Shown: one piece after another, positions 35,025-46,689 of the stretch
Layout of the letters: the number at the start of each line of letters is the position of its first letter
How positions within the stretch are numbered: position 1 is the stretch's first letter
Origin: Gonocerus acuteangulatus
Lineage: Eukaryota; Arthropoda; Insecta; Hemiptera; Coreidae
DNA length: 64,000 nt
Direction of reading: 5' to 3'
NCBI GenBank assembly: GCA_946811695.1
Contig: OX328130.1
Location: 72,631,597-72,695,596 of the forward strand
The notes under the pieces: model-generated
Seen by the model: only the letters and a program-made list of their open reading frames with translations
Database searches by the model: none
What the model was told of the DNA's origin: nothing
Position numbers and translations under genes: made by a program

Positions 35025-35697
35025 TTAAAATTAGCGTGTTTCGTCGACAAGGTTATCCTCAGTGTTTGAAAATATGATTAATGAACACGATTAAACAGTA
35101 TTGATAATTATCATCAATTAATTCTATGATCATTTCTATCATTAAAATCAAGCTCCAAATAAGTTGCCTTTTATTCCAGTCACGGCGGATTAGTCAAGCA
35201 AGGAAGTCAATGCTGACGGACAGCCGAGACCAGGAGTCAATAGACGTCCTCGTTAGGAAATATAACCCAGGATATTGACCGTAATGGCGAAATTCCTAGA
35301 AATGCAATACCTTTCATTGACCTTTCTATAAACAGAATTGATGTCAATAATTCTCAAAATAACTACTGGACTAAAGATTGCTTTATTGGGCCCTTCACAA
35401 CAATCAAGTTGAAATATTAAATTTATCAAACCTCTCATGCTTCAAATATTTCTTATAATAGACCTGTATTACTCCAGAATATTTAACTTGTATACTCAAA
35501 TATAAAATAAATTTATAGACCTAGAAGAAAAATACCTCCAGTTTAATTAAAACGCTCTTTCAACCTACTTAATTCTAAGAGCTATAAAGAATACACTTTA
35601 ACAAAAAGGTATTTTTTAAGAACATAATTAAAAACACATCCAAAAATATCCCGAGGTACTGCTAAAAACTATTTAATTTGTATTTAAAAATATTCTG
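35025..35697. other. No gene recognised
   Basis: AT-rich DNA without recognisable domains. Confidence 0.4.
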
Positions 35698-36801
35698 TTA
35701 CAATGACTTTGTGATGTGGGAATATGTAGAATTACATAACCCACAAGAATAATACATTTTAAGAGAAATTGAAACAGCTGTAAACAATCTAAAAGAAAAT
35801 ATAACACACTTTCTGCACTGCAGATGTTGAAGCAAATTGTCTCTAGGCCACCTCCGCTTCAGCCTTCGTGAGGATTGTGTGGATTTAGAAACGAGGATAG
35901 AGAGTTTATCAAAGGATTTGGATGGCCTGGGAGATTGGAATGGAATTTCTGATTTGGCCAGAGATTGGATAAAGGGGATATTGAAGTCATTATGGAGGGT
36001 TAGGTTCGAGACGTAGTAAGGAGCATTGGATATTCTTCAAAGGATTTTGGATTGCATTGTTTGTATTCTGTAGGAATTGGAAGGTTTAGTGGAACCCCAT
36101 AGTTCTAGTCCATAAGTCCATATTGGTTGGAGTATGGTATTGTATATAAGTCGTTTGTTAGTCAATGATAGTTTCGAGCGATTGTCCAGTAAGCGTGATA
36201 AAAGTCTAAAGCGTCTGTTTAGTTCCTGTCTTTTCTGTGTTATGTGTGGCTTCCAAGTTAAGCGTTTGTCTAGTATCAGGCCTAAGTATCTTACTTGCGA
36301 TTTCTGTGGAATTATAATGTTTTGGAGGGTTATTGGCGGGCAGCTTGATTTACGAAGTGTGGATGTTGCATGGCTAGATTTTTCTGCATTTACTTTGATT
36401 CTCCATTTATTTAGCCATGGTTGAAGTAGGCACAGGTGTTCTTGGAGGGAATTGGAAGCAAGAATTGGGTTTTGGTTAACAGTGAGAATAGCGGTGTCGT
36501 CAACATACATGTGGATGGATGTTTGGGCACGGGAAGTGATGACAGCCGTATAAACCGGAAAAAATACGGGACTGAGAATTCCTCCCTGTGGGACACCTGC
36601 ACACTGGGGGAAGATTGGAGATAATGAGGTACCACAGGATGTGCGGAAAAAACGGTGAGAGAGGTAGGATTTTATTAGTAGGTAATATGTTGAAGGTTTC
36701 TTTGAGTTTAAACAGCAAGCCCTGGTGCAGATAGCAGTTAGGTAGCCATGAGAAAATTTATAGTTCAACTTACAACATAGTGTTAATAACCCAGTGAACA
36801 A
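35698..36801 (-). pseudogene. Jockey-like LINE reverse transcriptase, C-terminal part, one nonsense codon
   Basis: Reverse transcriptase palm motifs are clear: AGVPQGGILSP, then the catalytic box YVDDTAIL, WLNKWRIKVNAEKS, and VRYLGLILDKRLTW (thumb). TYGLELWGS follows. At 36037-36039 a TGA interrupts the frame after SKIL. Downstream the same frame continues with ISNAPYYVSN.TLHNDFNIP and RRLKRRWPRDNL and stays open to a TAA at 35698. These are Jockey-clade C-terminal features. The 5' half (endonuclease, fingers) is absent, so the copy is truncated near 36815. The stop makes it inactive; a single C-to-T change would explain it. The catalytic YVDD is a variant of the usual YADD. Confidence 0.93.
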
Positions 36802-37395
36802 TAAAAATTAAAAAAAAAAGAATATAAGAAAAAAATAGCGAAAAAAGAAGCTTTCTTACAGTAGAATAAACAAACCAGCTACTCATTATACTAGTGAATA
36901 ATGTTGTTCAAACAGCTGGTATTGTGTGAGCCGGAGACGGAAGCGGAAAGAAGAAAAGAGAAGGAAATTGAAAAAAAGAAAGAAAAAGAGAACACTCCCT
37001 TATAATTAAATACAAATATTTGAAGGACTCTTCGCTATTGGTTCATTTTCCGATAGAGTTTTCCTTCAAAAATATTAAGTAACACAAATCAGCCATTTCT
37101 CACTTTAATAGCTTCATCTAACTTTGTATCAAAGTTGTGTTTAAACATTTACTCTTTATTTATATTATTCTCAGCTGTTTATATTGCTAGCAATTAATTA
37201 AAGGTTTCTCAGGAACTCCGCCATCTTAGTGCGTTCCAATGCAATAATCAATACCATTAATTCCATGCAATATTAATAATTAATATTTGTGTGAAATAGA
37301 GGAAATAACAGTAATATTTATTGAATTGTTTATTTATTCCAATCTATAAATCTCTATTTTTCATGAAAAATCTAACCAGTATTTTATTTATTTCT
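36802..37395. other. No gene recognised
   Basis: AT-rich; near 37205-37235 a degenerate piece (aactccgccatcttagtgcg) resembles the inverted shared cassette. Confidence 0.4.
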
Positions 37396-37399
37396 TTAC

Positions 37400-37498
37400 T
37401 AGCTGACCCGGGGAACTTCGTACCGCCTAACAGTCAATTCTTTAATTTTTTTTTAATACTTATTCTGCTATTTGGGACACCCGGACAGCTAGTAAGAT
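37400..37498. repeat. Small inverted unit CTAGCTGACCCGG..CCGGACAGCTAG
   Basis: ctagctgacccggggaactt at the left and acacccggacagctag at the right are partly inverted. Related phrases occur near 53205 and 59565. Similar CTAGCTGxxCCCG..CTTCG phrases are widespread in arthropod repeats; element type not determined. Confidence 0.5.
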
Positions 37499-37500
37499 AG

Positions 37501-38549
37501 AAAAAAAGTCCGTCACGCAGGAGCTGCATAACTAAGCACTTTCCTCAGAATTTGGGTAGTGTAGACTGCTTTCCAGAACAATTTGCTTAAAATATCCTAC
37601 ATAAATAAAATAAAAACATGAATAGTTCTCTTATAAATTTGTAATGAGTAACTGATCAATTATTAATTTGCTTCCAGAGTTATGTTTACACTACGTAATA
37701 AATACAAAAAACCTCATATTATCGTATTTTGATCTAACGCAGGAACAGGATACAGTCACTCTAGTGGTAGAAAGCGCTCCTTGCGGAGGCTTTGTGAGCC
37801 TACGTCTGGCGGGCTTTTCTATTGAAATATATTACAAATTAAACCCCCGCTTTCCGATTGACCGATTCAGCTCATTTTTACAACACTTCTTTCTCATGAG
37901 TTACCCACGACGTATACCGCGTTTCGTTACAATACAGCAGAAATTACGACCGGTATGAGTATAATAGGAATTTGGGTCCGGAGTAAACCCCCCCTTCTAA
38001 TGAACCGATTCAGTTTATTTTTACAACACATATTTAACTGTAGATTACCACTACGAATACCGAGTTTCGTCGAAATATACCAAAAATCACGGCTGGTAGT
38101 GGCGAATTGGTATTGTGGGTCCGGAGTAAACCCGCCCTCCTAATGAACCGATTTAGATTATTTTTACAAAACATATTTACCTGTAGATTACCACTACGAA
38201 TACCGAGTTTCGTCGAAATATACCAAAAATCACGGCTGGTATTGGAGAATTGGTATTGTGGGTCCGGAGTAAACCCCCCTTTCTAATGAACCGATTTAGT
38301 TCATTTTTATATCTCAATTTTCTCTCTATATAAACACAACGAATACCAAGTTTCGTTGAAACATAACAAATATTACGGCTGCCATAGTCAAATTAGTGTT
38401 ATGGGTTCGGGGTAAACCCCCCCTTCTGGTGGACCGACTTTGGTGGTTAACGAACTCGTTCAATCGTTTGCTAATTGAATGCTATATACCAAGTTTCGTG
38501 ACGAAAAAACAAAAACTCTGGCCGCTATCGTGTTAACTGACATATATAA

Positions 38550-38648
<99 letters not shown>

Positions 38649-38785
38649 GATATATATAAATTTTAACGGGGGTCATTTTCGGTGTCTACTAGGTAGGATC
38701 GATAAAGATTTGAAGAAATTTTTCAAAAATTCCGTCATGAGTCCAACCTCAATAGCTACCTTTCCTTCGGAGGAAAGTGCTAAAA
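37501..38785 (-). repeat. F-family interspersed repeat, copy 5
   Basis: Inverted orientation. It starts with AAAAAAGTCCGTCACGCAGG and ends with GGAGGAAAGTGCTAAAA. It has at least three sub-repeats of about 143 bp with the phrase ccactacgaataccgag, G/C-runs, and a TA tract at about 38562-38650. A 96-codon frame at 37668-37958 is not conserved in other copies. Confidence 0.85.
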
Positions 38786-38981
38786 GAAGAAAAAAACTTA
38801 ATAAGTCGACAATTACATTATGTCAAAAAATAAAAATTATAAAACACTTAAAATTATTTTAATAGTCACTAAAAAATCACAATCAAAATTACAATATCAG
38901 ATTTCTTATTATGATACCTACTTATTATATTTCATTTTATTTTTACTTATTCTAAATTAAGTTTAATTTTTATTGTAGTAC
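38786..38981. other. AT-rich spacer
   Basis: No recognisable content; it follows the 3' end of the helicase remnant. Confidence 0.4.
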
Positions 38982-39415
38982 TTAATGGTACACGATATTT
39001 TTTGTTTCATTACCTGACGCGTAAATAAACAGAGCAGATGGTTTTCCAACTCGGGAACAGGCAACAGACAATTGACCGTGCGAGAAACATGGGTTTTCTA
39101 GATTAATACCACTTAATGACTGCCCTGGGATTTGTTTATAGTCGAACTGAGTTCATAGGTCCAATAGCAACACAGCTGCAGGCACTGTAATGAATTCACA
39201 GCAGCTCGATTCAAACTTGGACCATTATTAGTCGAATGTCGCACTTCGCGGGTCTGTCTTAACCAAATTCTTTCACGTTCATTGCGATCTTCACGTTCCT
39301 GGGCAGTACGGTTAGATTGATAATTAATTTGATGCTTTGCATTTCGGGTTTTTCTGCCTAAATTTGTCCGCCGCCTTATAGGAGGCATATTTAGTAAGTC
39401 ACAAACACACAACAC
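38982..39415 (-). pseudogene. Helitron/Pif1-type helicase, internally deleted and frameshifted
   Basis: The N-terminal part starts at an ATG at 39388 (MPPIRRRTNLGRKTRNA), followed by an arginine- and glutamate-rich stretch with NRTAQEREDRNERER. That composition is common at the start of insect Helitron proteins. It then jumps to the end of a Pif1-family helicase: STINKSQG, and after a one-base shift near 39115, LENPCFSHGQLSVACSRVGK and the terminal NIVYH before a TAA at 38982. INKSQGQS and FSHGQLxVACSRVG are the last helicase motifs of Pif1/Helitron proteins. Well over a thousand residues (Rep nuclease and most of the helicase) are missing between them. Helitron termini were not identified. 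Confidence 0.7.
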
Positions 39416-39419
39416 TTTT

Positions 39420-40079
39420 GTAATTTTATAGAAATTTATGGCTTATAGATTTAGTAATATTATAGATGCAAAGCAAAGAGATGTTTACATTTCAAGTGAC
39501 ATTTTACCACAGACAATTTACATTTTACCATAGTCAATTTGTTTTTGAGTAATGTTACCATCGTATAAATATTGACATTAATATTTATACGATACTAATG
39601 TCACTCAATTGTTTTGCCTTCCCAGAACCCCTCCACTAACACTTTATGGTATGGTATTAAAGTTCAAATTGACCTTTAAGTATTATTACGAATCTTTTGT
39701 ATGGGAATATAGAAAAGTGGAGTCTTTTTTACTTCCTTAATGAAAATATAAATTAATTTAAATTGCATTATTAACATGTGATTCTAATGTCACCTAGTGA
39801 TTACATGTTCTTATTTATTTAATTTTTTTGCTTATACGCAAATAACCAAATATTTTAAGTGTTAAAAATATTATAATTGAGAACATATGTTTGTATTTAA
39901 AAATGAATTTGCGTTAAGGAAGTAAAAAATACCCCAAAAGTGTTGTTTTTAGACTTTTTCAGGCAACTTTTTAAATTTTTCTCTCCGTAAGAACCATCCT
40001 CGTAGTTCAAGGAATATTATAAAAAAATAATTAGCGAAATCGGATCAGTTGTTCTCGAGATTTGCGCTTACCAACACAT
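39420..40079. other. No gene recognised
   Basis: A short inverted repeat (tcgtataaatatt / aatatttatacga, 39561-39594) lies inside. Nothing else assignable. Confidence 0.45.
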
Positions 40080-40846
40080 TTAGCGATTCATTTTTGTCTG
40101 GATGGGATTGGGATGATAAGGATTGACCTTCAGGATTAGGATGGTGAGACAATTTGGAGTGGAACGTTTGGAAACGGGTTTTAACGAGGTCAAGCACAAA
40201 TGGGATGTTGAGGTCATTGTGTAGGGTTTTGTTGGATACATAAAAAGGGGCATTTACAATTTTACGGAGGACTTTTGACTGGAATGCCTGTATTCTGTTG
40301 ATGTTGGATGGTTTTGCAGATCCCCAGAGTTCAAGTCCGTATGTCCATATTGGTCGAATGATTGTTTTGTATATTGTTAGTTTGTTCTGTATTGATAATT
40401 TAGATGAGGGTCCAAGGAGTCGTCTAAGTAGTCCGTATCTTTTGTTCAGTTCTTGTCTTTTCAGTCTCGAGTGAGGGTTCCATGTCAGTCGGCTGTCAAG
40501 GTATAATCCTAGATATCGAACCTCGCTGACTACTGGTAGAGGAGTGTTTTTGAGGTAGACTGTAGGACATGATCTCCGGTTTAGAGTGAATGTAACCTGT
40601 TTACATTTTTCAGGGTTGATTTTAACTCTCCATCTTTCACTCCAATGCTAAATATCGGTAAGATGTTCCTGTAGGTGTTGGGATGCTACTGGGGGATCAG
40701 GGGAAGTTGATAGGATGGCAGTATCATCTGCGTAGGTGGTCAGTAAGATATGAGGGTGTGTGGGAATATCCGCAGTGTAAAGGAGGAAAAGGAGAGGACC
40801 AATAATACTCCCTTGAGGGACACCAGCGTTTATGGGCGGGCATAGT
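40080..40846 (-). pseudogene. Jockey-like LINE reverse transcriptase fragment with an internal stop
   Basis: Minus strand, in one frame: NAGVPQGSIIGPLLFLLYT, then the catalytic TYADDTAILST, a TAG at 40648-40650, WRVKINPEKCKQVTF, VRYLGLYLDSRLTW, TYGLELWGSAKPS, and VNAPFYVSNKTLHNDLNIP. It aligns along its length with the pseudogene at 35698-36801 at roughly half identical residues, so it is a separate Jockey-like family member. Fingers and endonuclease are missing at the 40846 side. The stop breaks any long open frame, but the reading frame is otherwise intact. Confidence 0.92.
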
Positions 40847-40974
40847 TAAATTTCTTTGATTAGTTTTGCGGTCTGAAAAAATCAAAAACGAGTGCTATGT
40901 GTTTTGGGTCGTTGGTTAATACATTAAGCAATAGTGTCCACTACAATTTATCAAAATATGCTTCACTGGGAGTG
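40847..40974. other. Spacer, no feature recognised
   Basis: AT-rich DNA between the LINE fragment and the satellite flank. Confidence 0.4.
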
Positions 40975-41085
40975 TGAATTGTAAGTTAAGTGTATTGTAA
41001 AAGCAGGATTAAGCACATATGTGCTTGATCTTGTAGAAATTGGTTGTTGGGAGAAAGCTATGTTTGTTCGGTCGCTGAAAACCTC
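40975..41085 (-). repeat. Segment shared with the flank of the 64-bp satellite
   Basis: On the minus strand it contains atttctacaagatcaagcac and cctgcttttacaatacactt, homologous to 16615-16727. It lies about 170 bp before the 85-bp satellite. Confidence 0.75.
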
Positions 41086-41250
41086 AGCAGAAATAGAAAG
41101 AAGTATCGTCTTTTGAAAAAACTTAACAAGGATTCAAGTATGTAACTCTTATCAAATTTCCAAATTCTCAACCATGAAGAATTTATTGATACACATTTTT
41201 GCTTCACTACTTGACGTTATTTTTTAACTCTTATTAAAAATGTATCAATT

Positions 41251-44200
41251 TATAACGATTAGTTGGAAACGAGGTTGGTACTATATTTTACCAGCCTAAT
41301 GCATTGTACGATACTACTGTAACAGGAAATGCTTTTATAACGATTAGTTGGAAACGAGGTTGGTACTATATTTTACCAACCTAATGCATTGTATGATACT
41401 ACTGTAACAGGAAATGCTTTTATAACGATTAGTTGGAAACGAGGTTGGTACTATATTTTACCAACCTAATGCATTGTACGATACTACTGTAACAGGAAAT
41501 GCTTTTATAACGATTAGTTGGAAACGAGGTTGGTACTATATTTTACCAACCTAATGCATTGTACGATACTACTGTAACAGGAAATGCTTTTATAACGATT
41601 AGTTGGAAACGAGGTTGGTACTATATTTTACCAGCCTAATGCATTGTATGATACTACTGTAAAAGGAAATGCTTTTATAACGATTAGTTGGAAACGAGGT
41701 TGGTACTATATTTTACCAGCCTAATGCATTGTATGATACTACTGTAACAGGAAATGCTTTTATAACGATTAGTTGGAAACGAGGTTGGTACTATATTTTA
41801 CCAACTTAATGCATTGTATGATACTACTGTAACAGGAAATGCTTTTATAACGATTAGTTGGAAACGAGGTTGGTACTATATTTTACCAACCTAATGCATT
41901 GTACGATACTACTGTAACAGGAAATGCTTTTATAACGATTAGTTGGAAACGAGGTTGGTACTATATTTTACCAACCTAATGCATTGTATGATACTACTGT
42001 AACAGGAAATGCTTTTATAACGATTAGTTGGAAACGAGGTTGGTACTATATTTTACCAACCTAATGCATTGTACGATACTACTGTAACAGGAAATGCTTT
42101 TATAACGATTAGTTGGAAACGAGGTTGGTACTATATTTTACCAACCTAATGCATTGTATGATACTACTGTAACAGGAAATGCTTTTATAACGATTAGTTG
42201 GAAACGAGGTTGGTACTATATTTTACCAACCTAATGCATTGTACGATACTACTGTAACAGGAAATGCTTTTATAACGATTAGTTGGAAACGAGGTTGGTA
42301 CTATATTTTACCAACCTAATGCATTGTATGATACTACTGTAACAGGAAATGCTTTTATAACGATTAGTTGGAAACGAGGTTGGTACTATATTTTACCAAC
42401 CTAATGCATTGTATGATACTACTGTAATAGGAAATGCTTTTATAACGATTAGTTGGAAACGAGGTTGGTACTATATTTTACCAACCTTATGCATTGTATG
42501 ATACTACTGTAACAGGAAATGCTTTTATAACGATTAGTTGGAAACGAGGTTGGTACTATATTTTACCAACCTAATGCATTGTATGATACTACTGTAACAG
42601 GAAATGCTTTTATAACGATTAGTTGGAAACGAGGTTGGTACTATATTTTACCAACCTAATGCATTGTATGATACTACTGTAACAGGAAATGCTTTTACAA
42701 CGATTAGTTGGAAACGAGGTTGGTACTATATTTTACCAGCCTAATGCATTGTATGATACTACTGTAAAAGGAAATGCTTTTATAACGATTAGTTGGAAAC
42801 GAGGTTGGTACTATATTTTACCAGCCTAATGCATTGTATGATACTACTGTAACAGGAAATGCTTTTATAACGATTAGTTGGAAACGAGGTTGGTACTATA
42901 TTTTACCAACTTAATGCATTGTATGATACTACTGTAACAGGAAATGCTTTTATAACGATTAGTTGGAAACGAGGTTGGTACTATATTTTACCAACCTAAT
43001 GCATTGTACGATACTACTGTAACAGGAAATGCTTTTATAACGATTAGTTGGAAACGAGGTTGGTACTATATTTTACCAACCTAATGCATTGTATGATACT
43101 ACTGTAACAGGAAATGCTTTTATAACGATTAGTTGGAAACGAGGTTGGTACTATATTTTACCAACCTAATGCATTGTATGATACTAATGTAACAGGAAAT
43201 GCTTTTATAACGATTAGTTGGAAACGAGGTTGGTACTATATTTTACCAACCTAATGCATTGTACGATACTACTGTAACAGGAAATGCTTTTATAACGATT
43301 AGTTGGAAACGAGGTTGGTACTATATTTTACCAACCTAATGCATTGTATGATACTACTGTAACAGGAAATGCTTTTATAACGATTAGTTGGAAACGAGGT
43401 TGGTACTATATTTTACCAACCTAATGCATTGTACGATACTACTGTAACAGGAAATGCTTTTATAACGATTAGTTGGAAACGAGGTTGGTACTATATTTTA
43501 CCAACCTAATGCATTGTATGATACTACTGTAACAGGAAATGCTTTTATAACGATTAGTTGGAAACGAGGTTGGTACTATATTTTACCAACCTAATGCATT
43601 GTATGATACTACTGTAACAGGAAATGCTTTTATAACGATTAGTTGGAAACGAGGTTGGTACTATATTTTACCAACCTTATGCATTGTATGATACTACTGT
43701 AACAGGAAATGCTTTTATAACGATTAGTTGGAAACGAGGTTGGTACTATATTTTACCAACCTAATGCATTGTATGATACTACTGTAACAGGAAATGCTTT
43801 TATAACGATTAGTTGGAAACGAGGTTGGTACTATATTTTACCAACCTAATGCATTGTATGATACTACTGTAACAGGAAATGCTTTTATAACGATTAGTTG
43901 GAAACGAGGTTGGTACTATATTTTACCAGCCTAATGCATTGTACGATACTACTGTAACAGGAAATGCTTTTATAACGATTAGTTGGAAACGAGGTTGGTA
44001 CTATATTTTACCAACCTAATGCATTGTACGATACTACTGTAACAGGAAATGCTTTTATAACGATTAGTTGGAAACGAGGTTGGTACTATATTTTACCAAC
44101 CTAATGCATTGTATGATACTACTGTAACAGGAAATGCTTTTATAACGATTAGTTGGAAACGAGGTTGGTACTATATTTTACCAACCTAATGCATTGTACG

Positions 44201-44485
44201 ATACTACTGTAACAGGAAATGCTTTTATAACGATTAGTTGGAAACGAGGTTGGTACTATATTTTACCAGCCTAATGCATTGTACGATACTACTGTAACAG
44301 GAAATGCTTTTATAACGATTAGTTGGAAACGAGGTTGGTACTATATTTTACCAACCTAATGCATTGTACGATACTACTGTAACAGGAAATGCTTTTATAA
44401 CGATTAGTTGGAAACGAGGTTGGTACTATATTTTACCAACCTAATGCATAGTATGATACTACTGTAACAGGAAATGCTTTTATAG
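41251..44485 (+). repeat. 85-bp satellite array, about 38 copies
   Basis: Unit of 85 bp containing taacgattagttggaaacga, tactatattttaccaac and tgatactactgtaacagg. Copies differ by few bases. Marker variants recur 1105 bp apart, exactly 13 units (gtaaaagg at 41661 and 42766; ccaacttaat at 41801 and 42906), which shows a higher-order duplication. Another marker pair (ccaaccttat at 42481 and 43671) is 14 units apart, so one unit was gained or lost. Non-coding. Confidence 0.98.
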
Positions 44486-44714
44486 GACAAAAAGGAAATT
44501 TGGTCCAAACTTGTAAGAAAGCATGATTCTTATGGCATCCTTCTCTTCAAAGTTTGGAATCCTCAGCAGAAACGCTTTTTTTCTTAGCTTAGATTTTTTT
44601 TTTATATGTTTCCACATTGAAGTAACCTTACGATGTGGGAGTTCATTGTTTATTCTGCACGTCCGATGCCTTTTTAGTGCATCTGTTACAGTTTTTTTCC
44701 ATATCTTGGCTTAT
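44486..44714. other. Right flank of the 85-bp satellite
   Basis: The 78-codon frame at 44523-44759 runs into the hAT MITE and shows no domain. Not called. Confidence 0.4.
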
Positions 44715-44722
44715 GTCTGGGC

Positions 44723-44943
44723 CAGAGTTGGGCAAAAGTTAGCGCGCGGTAAAAGCTAAAAGCTGGAAACGGTCCGTTTCCGGAAGAATCTGATCAACTT
44801 GGGTTCACTTCCGGTTGCTTACAATTACTTCCAGGTCACTGCCGGTTCACTAGCTAAGCGCTAATTATTTCGCGTTTCTACGGTATCGCTAAATTAGCGG
44901 AGAGGTATCAGCTTTTAGCGTGCGCTAACGCTTCCCAACTCTG
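44723..44943. mobile_element. hAT-type MITE, rearranged relative of 11256-11579
   Basis: Begins CAGAGTTGGGCAAAAGTTAG and ends with a near-inverse (cgcttcccaactctg). GTCTGGGC repeats at 44715-44722 and, one base offset, 44945-44952. The right arm matches the 11256 element (aaattagcggagaggtatca), but the left half has been replaced by unrelated sequence with ggaaacggtccgtttccgg. Confidence 0.82.
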
Positions 44944-44996
44944 GGTCTGGGCATATATAGAAAGCTTTTTATAGACATAAAACTTTTGTCGTTTAA

Positions 44997-45095
44997 ATGG
45001 AACTTAGAATAAGAGAAGAATTTGTCTTATGGCGCTTAGGAATAGGCCATTCACGGATGGCGCAAATAATTATATGTAATGCCCCTTTGACTAGA
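44997..45095 (+). pseudogene. LINE C-terminal remnant
   Basis: Translation IREEFVLWRLGIGHSRMAQ matches the EVVLxRLRIGHTRLTH motif of LINE C-termini (compare 9583-9984). It ends soon after; very short. Confidence 0.55.
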
Positions 45096-45117
45096 AGCAC
45101 ATCTTGGCAGAACCTCG

Positions 45118-45325
45118 TTTATTTAAATTTTACCGTCCATTATTATGAACTAAGAATTTTAGGACGGTTTTTGGGTTACCACCCATTTCTAGCCAGGATA
45201 AGGCTGATGATGCCTTTTCTTATTTTCTAAAGAAAATCCACCACCCGACGGTGGGAATCGAACCACGAACCTTGGCACGGAGTGTTAAATGCTCACACCT
45301 TAACACTCACGGTCACCGGGCCTCC
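45118..45325 (-). mobile_element. SINE, tRNA family 1
   Basis: The minus strand has the head ggaggcccggtgaccgtgag, the B box GTGGTTCGATTCCCACC, the body cctggctagaaatgggtgg and the tail hairpin. Diverged from 27152-27362. No confident target duplication. Confidence 0.85.
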
Positions 45326-45331
45326 TTACAG

Positions 45332-45337
<6 letters not shown>

Positions 45338-45391
<54 letters not shown>
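45338..45391. repeat. (TA)n microsatellite
   Basis: TA tract adjoining the SINE head. Confidence 0.95.
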
Positions 45392-45394
<3 letters not shown>

Positions 45395-46020
45395 TATTGC
45401 TATTTGTTAAAACGTCAAAGATTCTTTGAAACATGGTTTGTATAAAAATCGAAAAGAAAGAGGGTTCTTTCTAGTTTCTAGCTTGGTAATTATTATATGA
45501 TAACTTTTACTCCTTAACATCAGAGGAAGTGATTGTGGGATCAGAAGGACATGTAAGGAGGAATAGGGACTTAGAAAAACAGGATGAAAAGGAACAGGTC
45601 CTTTGTAGTGTCTTTCAGAAAGCATTGTATAGTGGAGTCTCTTTCTTTGTCGTCTTCTTTCGTCGGAGGATTAACTAACGCTAAGGAGATGGTCCGATGC
45701 TGGCATAATGCGGCCAACGGAGGCATGGAGCTTTGTCTGTCTCTCTCTTTGGGTCTTTTGTGTGGACTTTGGGTGTGTTTGTACACATTCTGCGTGTGGG
45801 CGTTCTCTGTTTGGTTGAACTATTGTCTCGTGTCCTCTAAACTCCAGGGGTCGTCGTTTGGAGTCGGAACACGGAGGGGTTTGTTACTCTTTAACAATAG
45901 CTCGTGGAGTCATGTGTGTTCCTTAGAAGAACAATATTAATCCTACAGATTATTCTGTAAGTACATTAGCCGAAGGAATGTAGCTACAGTGATAAATGAA
46001 TAAAGCTTTTATTGTAGATA
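45392..46020. other. Unassigned, with a 118-codon frame
   Basis: The plus-strand frame 45584-45940 is rich in S, L, C and W and has a hydrophobic stretch (LSLSLGLLCGLWVCLYTF). I find no family or start context to support it. It may be chance or part of an unknown repeat. Confidence 0.35.
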
Positions 46021-46054
46021 AAATATGTACATAATAATAATAATAATTATTATC

Positions 46055-46512
46055 GTGGCAAAAATATATCATCAAGCCCACGCAGAAAAATTTGGCATGT
46101 TGGATGGTGTGGTCCCTTATTACCGCTACGTCCCAAATAGACTTTTGGAGAAAGGTACCATTAAAATGTATTGGGATGAAGCAATGTTAACGGACCATAC
46201 TGTCCATCACAATAAACGGGATATTCTTATCAATGACAAGGGAAATAAGACGATATTATTGATTTTGCAGTCCCCAATGATGAGAAACTGCGAAAGTACC
46301 AAGACTTGGCCATAGAGCTGAAAGGCCTGTTTAAGTTGGATTCCGCAAGGATTACAGCCCTCATAATCTCGACCAACGGGCTCATTCTGAAAACGACAAT
46401 TGCTGCAAATACCTATCTGAAACTGTGGGAGGAACTTATTAAAAATGCCCTACAAGCGGTACTGCTTGATACCGCCAGAACGGTTAGAAAGTGTCTTAAT
46501 AAGCTCCAGTAA
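46055..46512 (+). pseudogene. LINE C-terminal region, possible restriction-like endonuclease type
   Basis: Translation: IYHQAHAEKFGMLDGVVPYY, YVPNRLLEKGTIKMYWDEAM, LTDHTVHHNKRDILINDKGN; then after a frameshift near 46250, IDFAVPNDEKLRKYQDLAIE, and ALQAVLLDTARTVRKCL before a TAA at 46510. This layout (HNxPDIxxxDK ... DVAIPxDxN ... DTARxVRRFL) is common at the ends of insect LINE polyproteins. The PD...D pattern resembles the restriction-like endonuclease of R2/R4-type elements. The key proline is Arg here (NKRD), so it is decayed. The reverse transcriptase part is absent. Confidence 0.65.
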
Positions 46513-46689
46513 AATATAACAAAACATAAAAAATCTACAGAAAAAACAATTCCCTCGGTTGGCAATAGCCCCCGAAAGAATTTATCCCAGGAGACTTAGG
46601 AGAAAACCTCCCATAATAATTATGTAAATCAATAATTCTTCTTCTTACAAGCTTTATATAATATAAACAATAAAAACATTTACTAGACT

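Noticed and set aside
44523..44759. 78-codon frame right of the 85-bp satellite
   Set aside because: It runs into a hAT MITE and has no recognisable domain.
45584..45940. 118-codon hydrophobic, Trp/Cys-rich frame
   Set aside because: No family resemblance, no splice or start context, no repeat support; openness alone is not enough.
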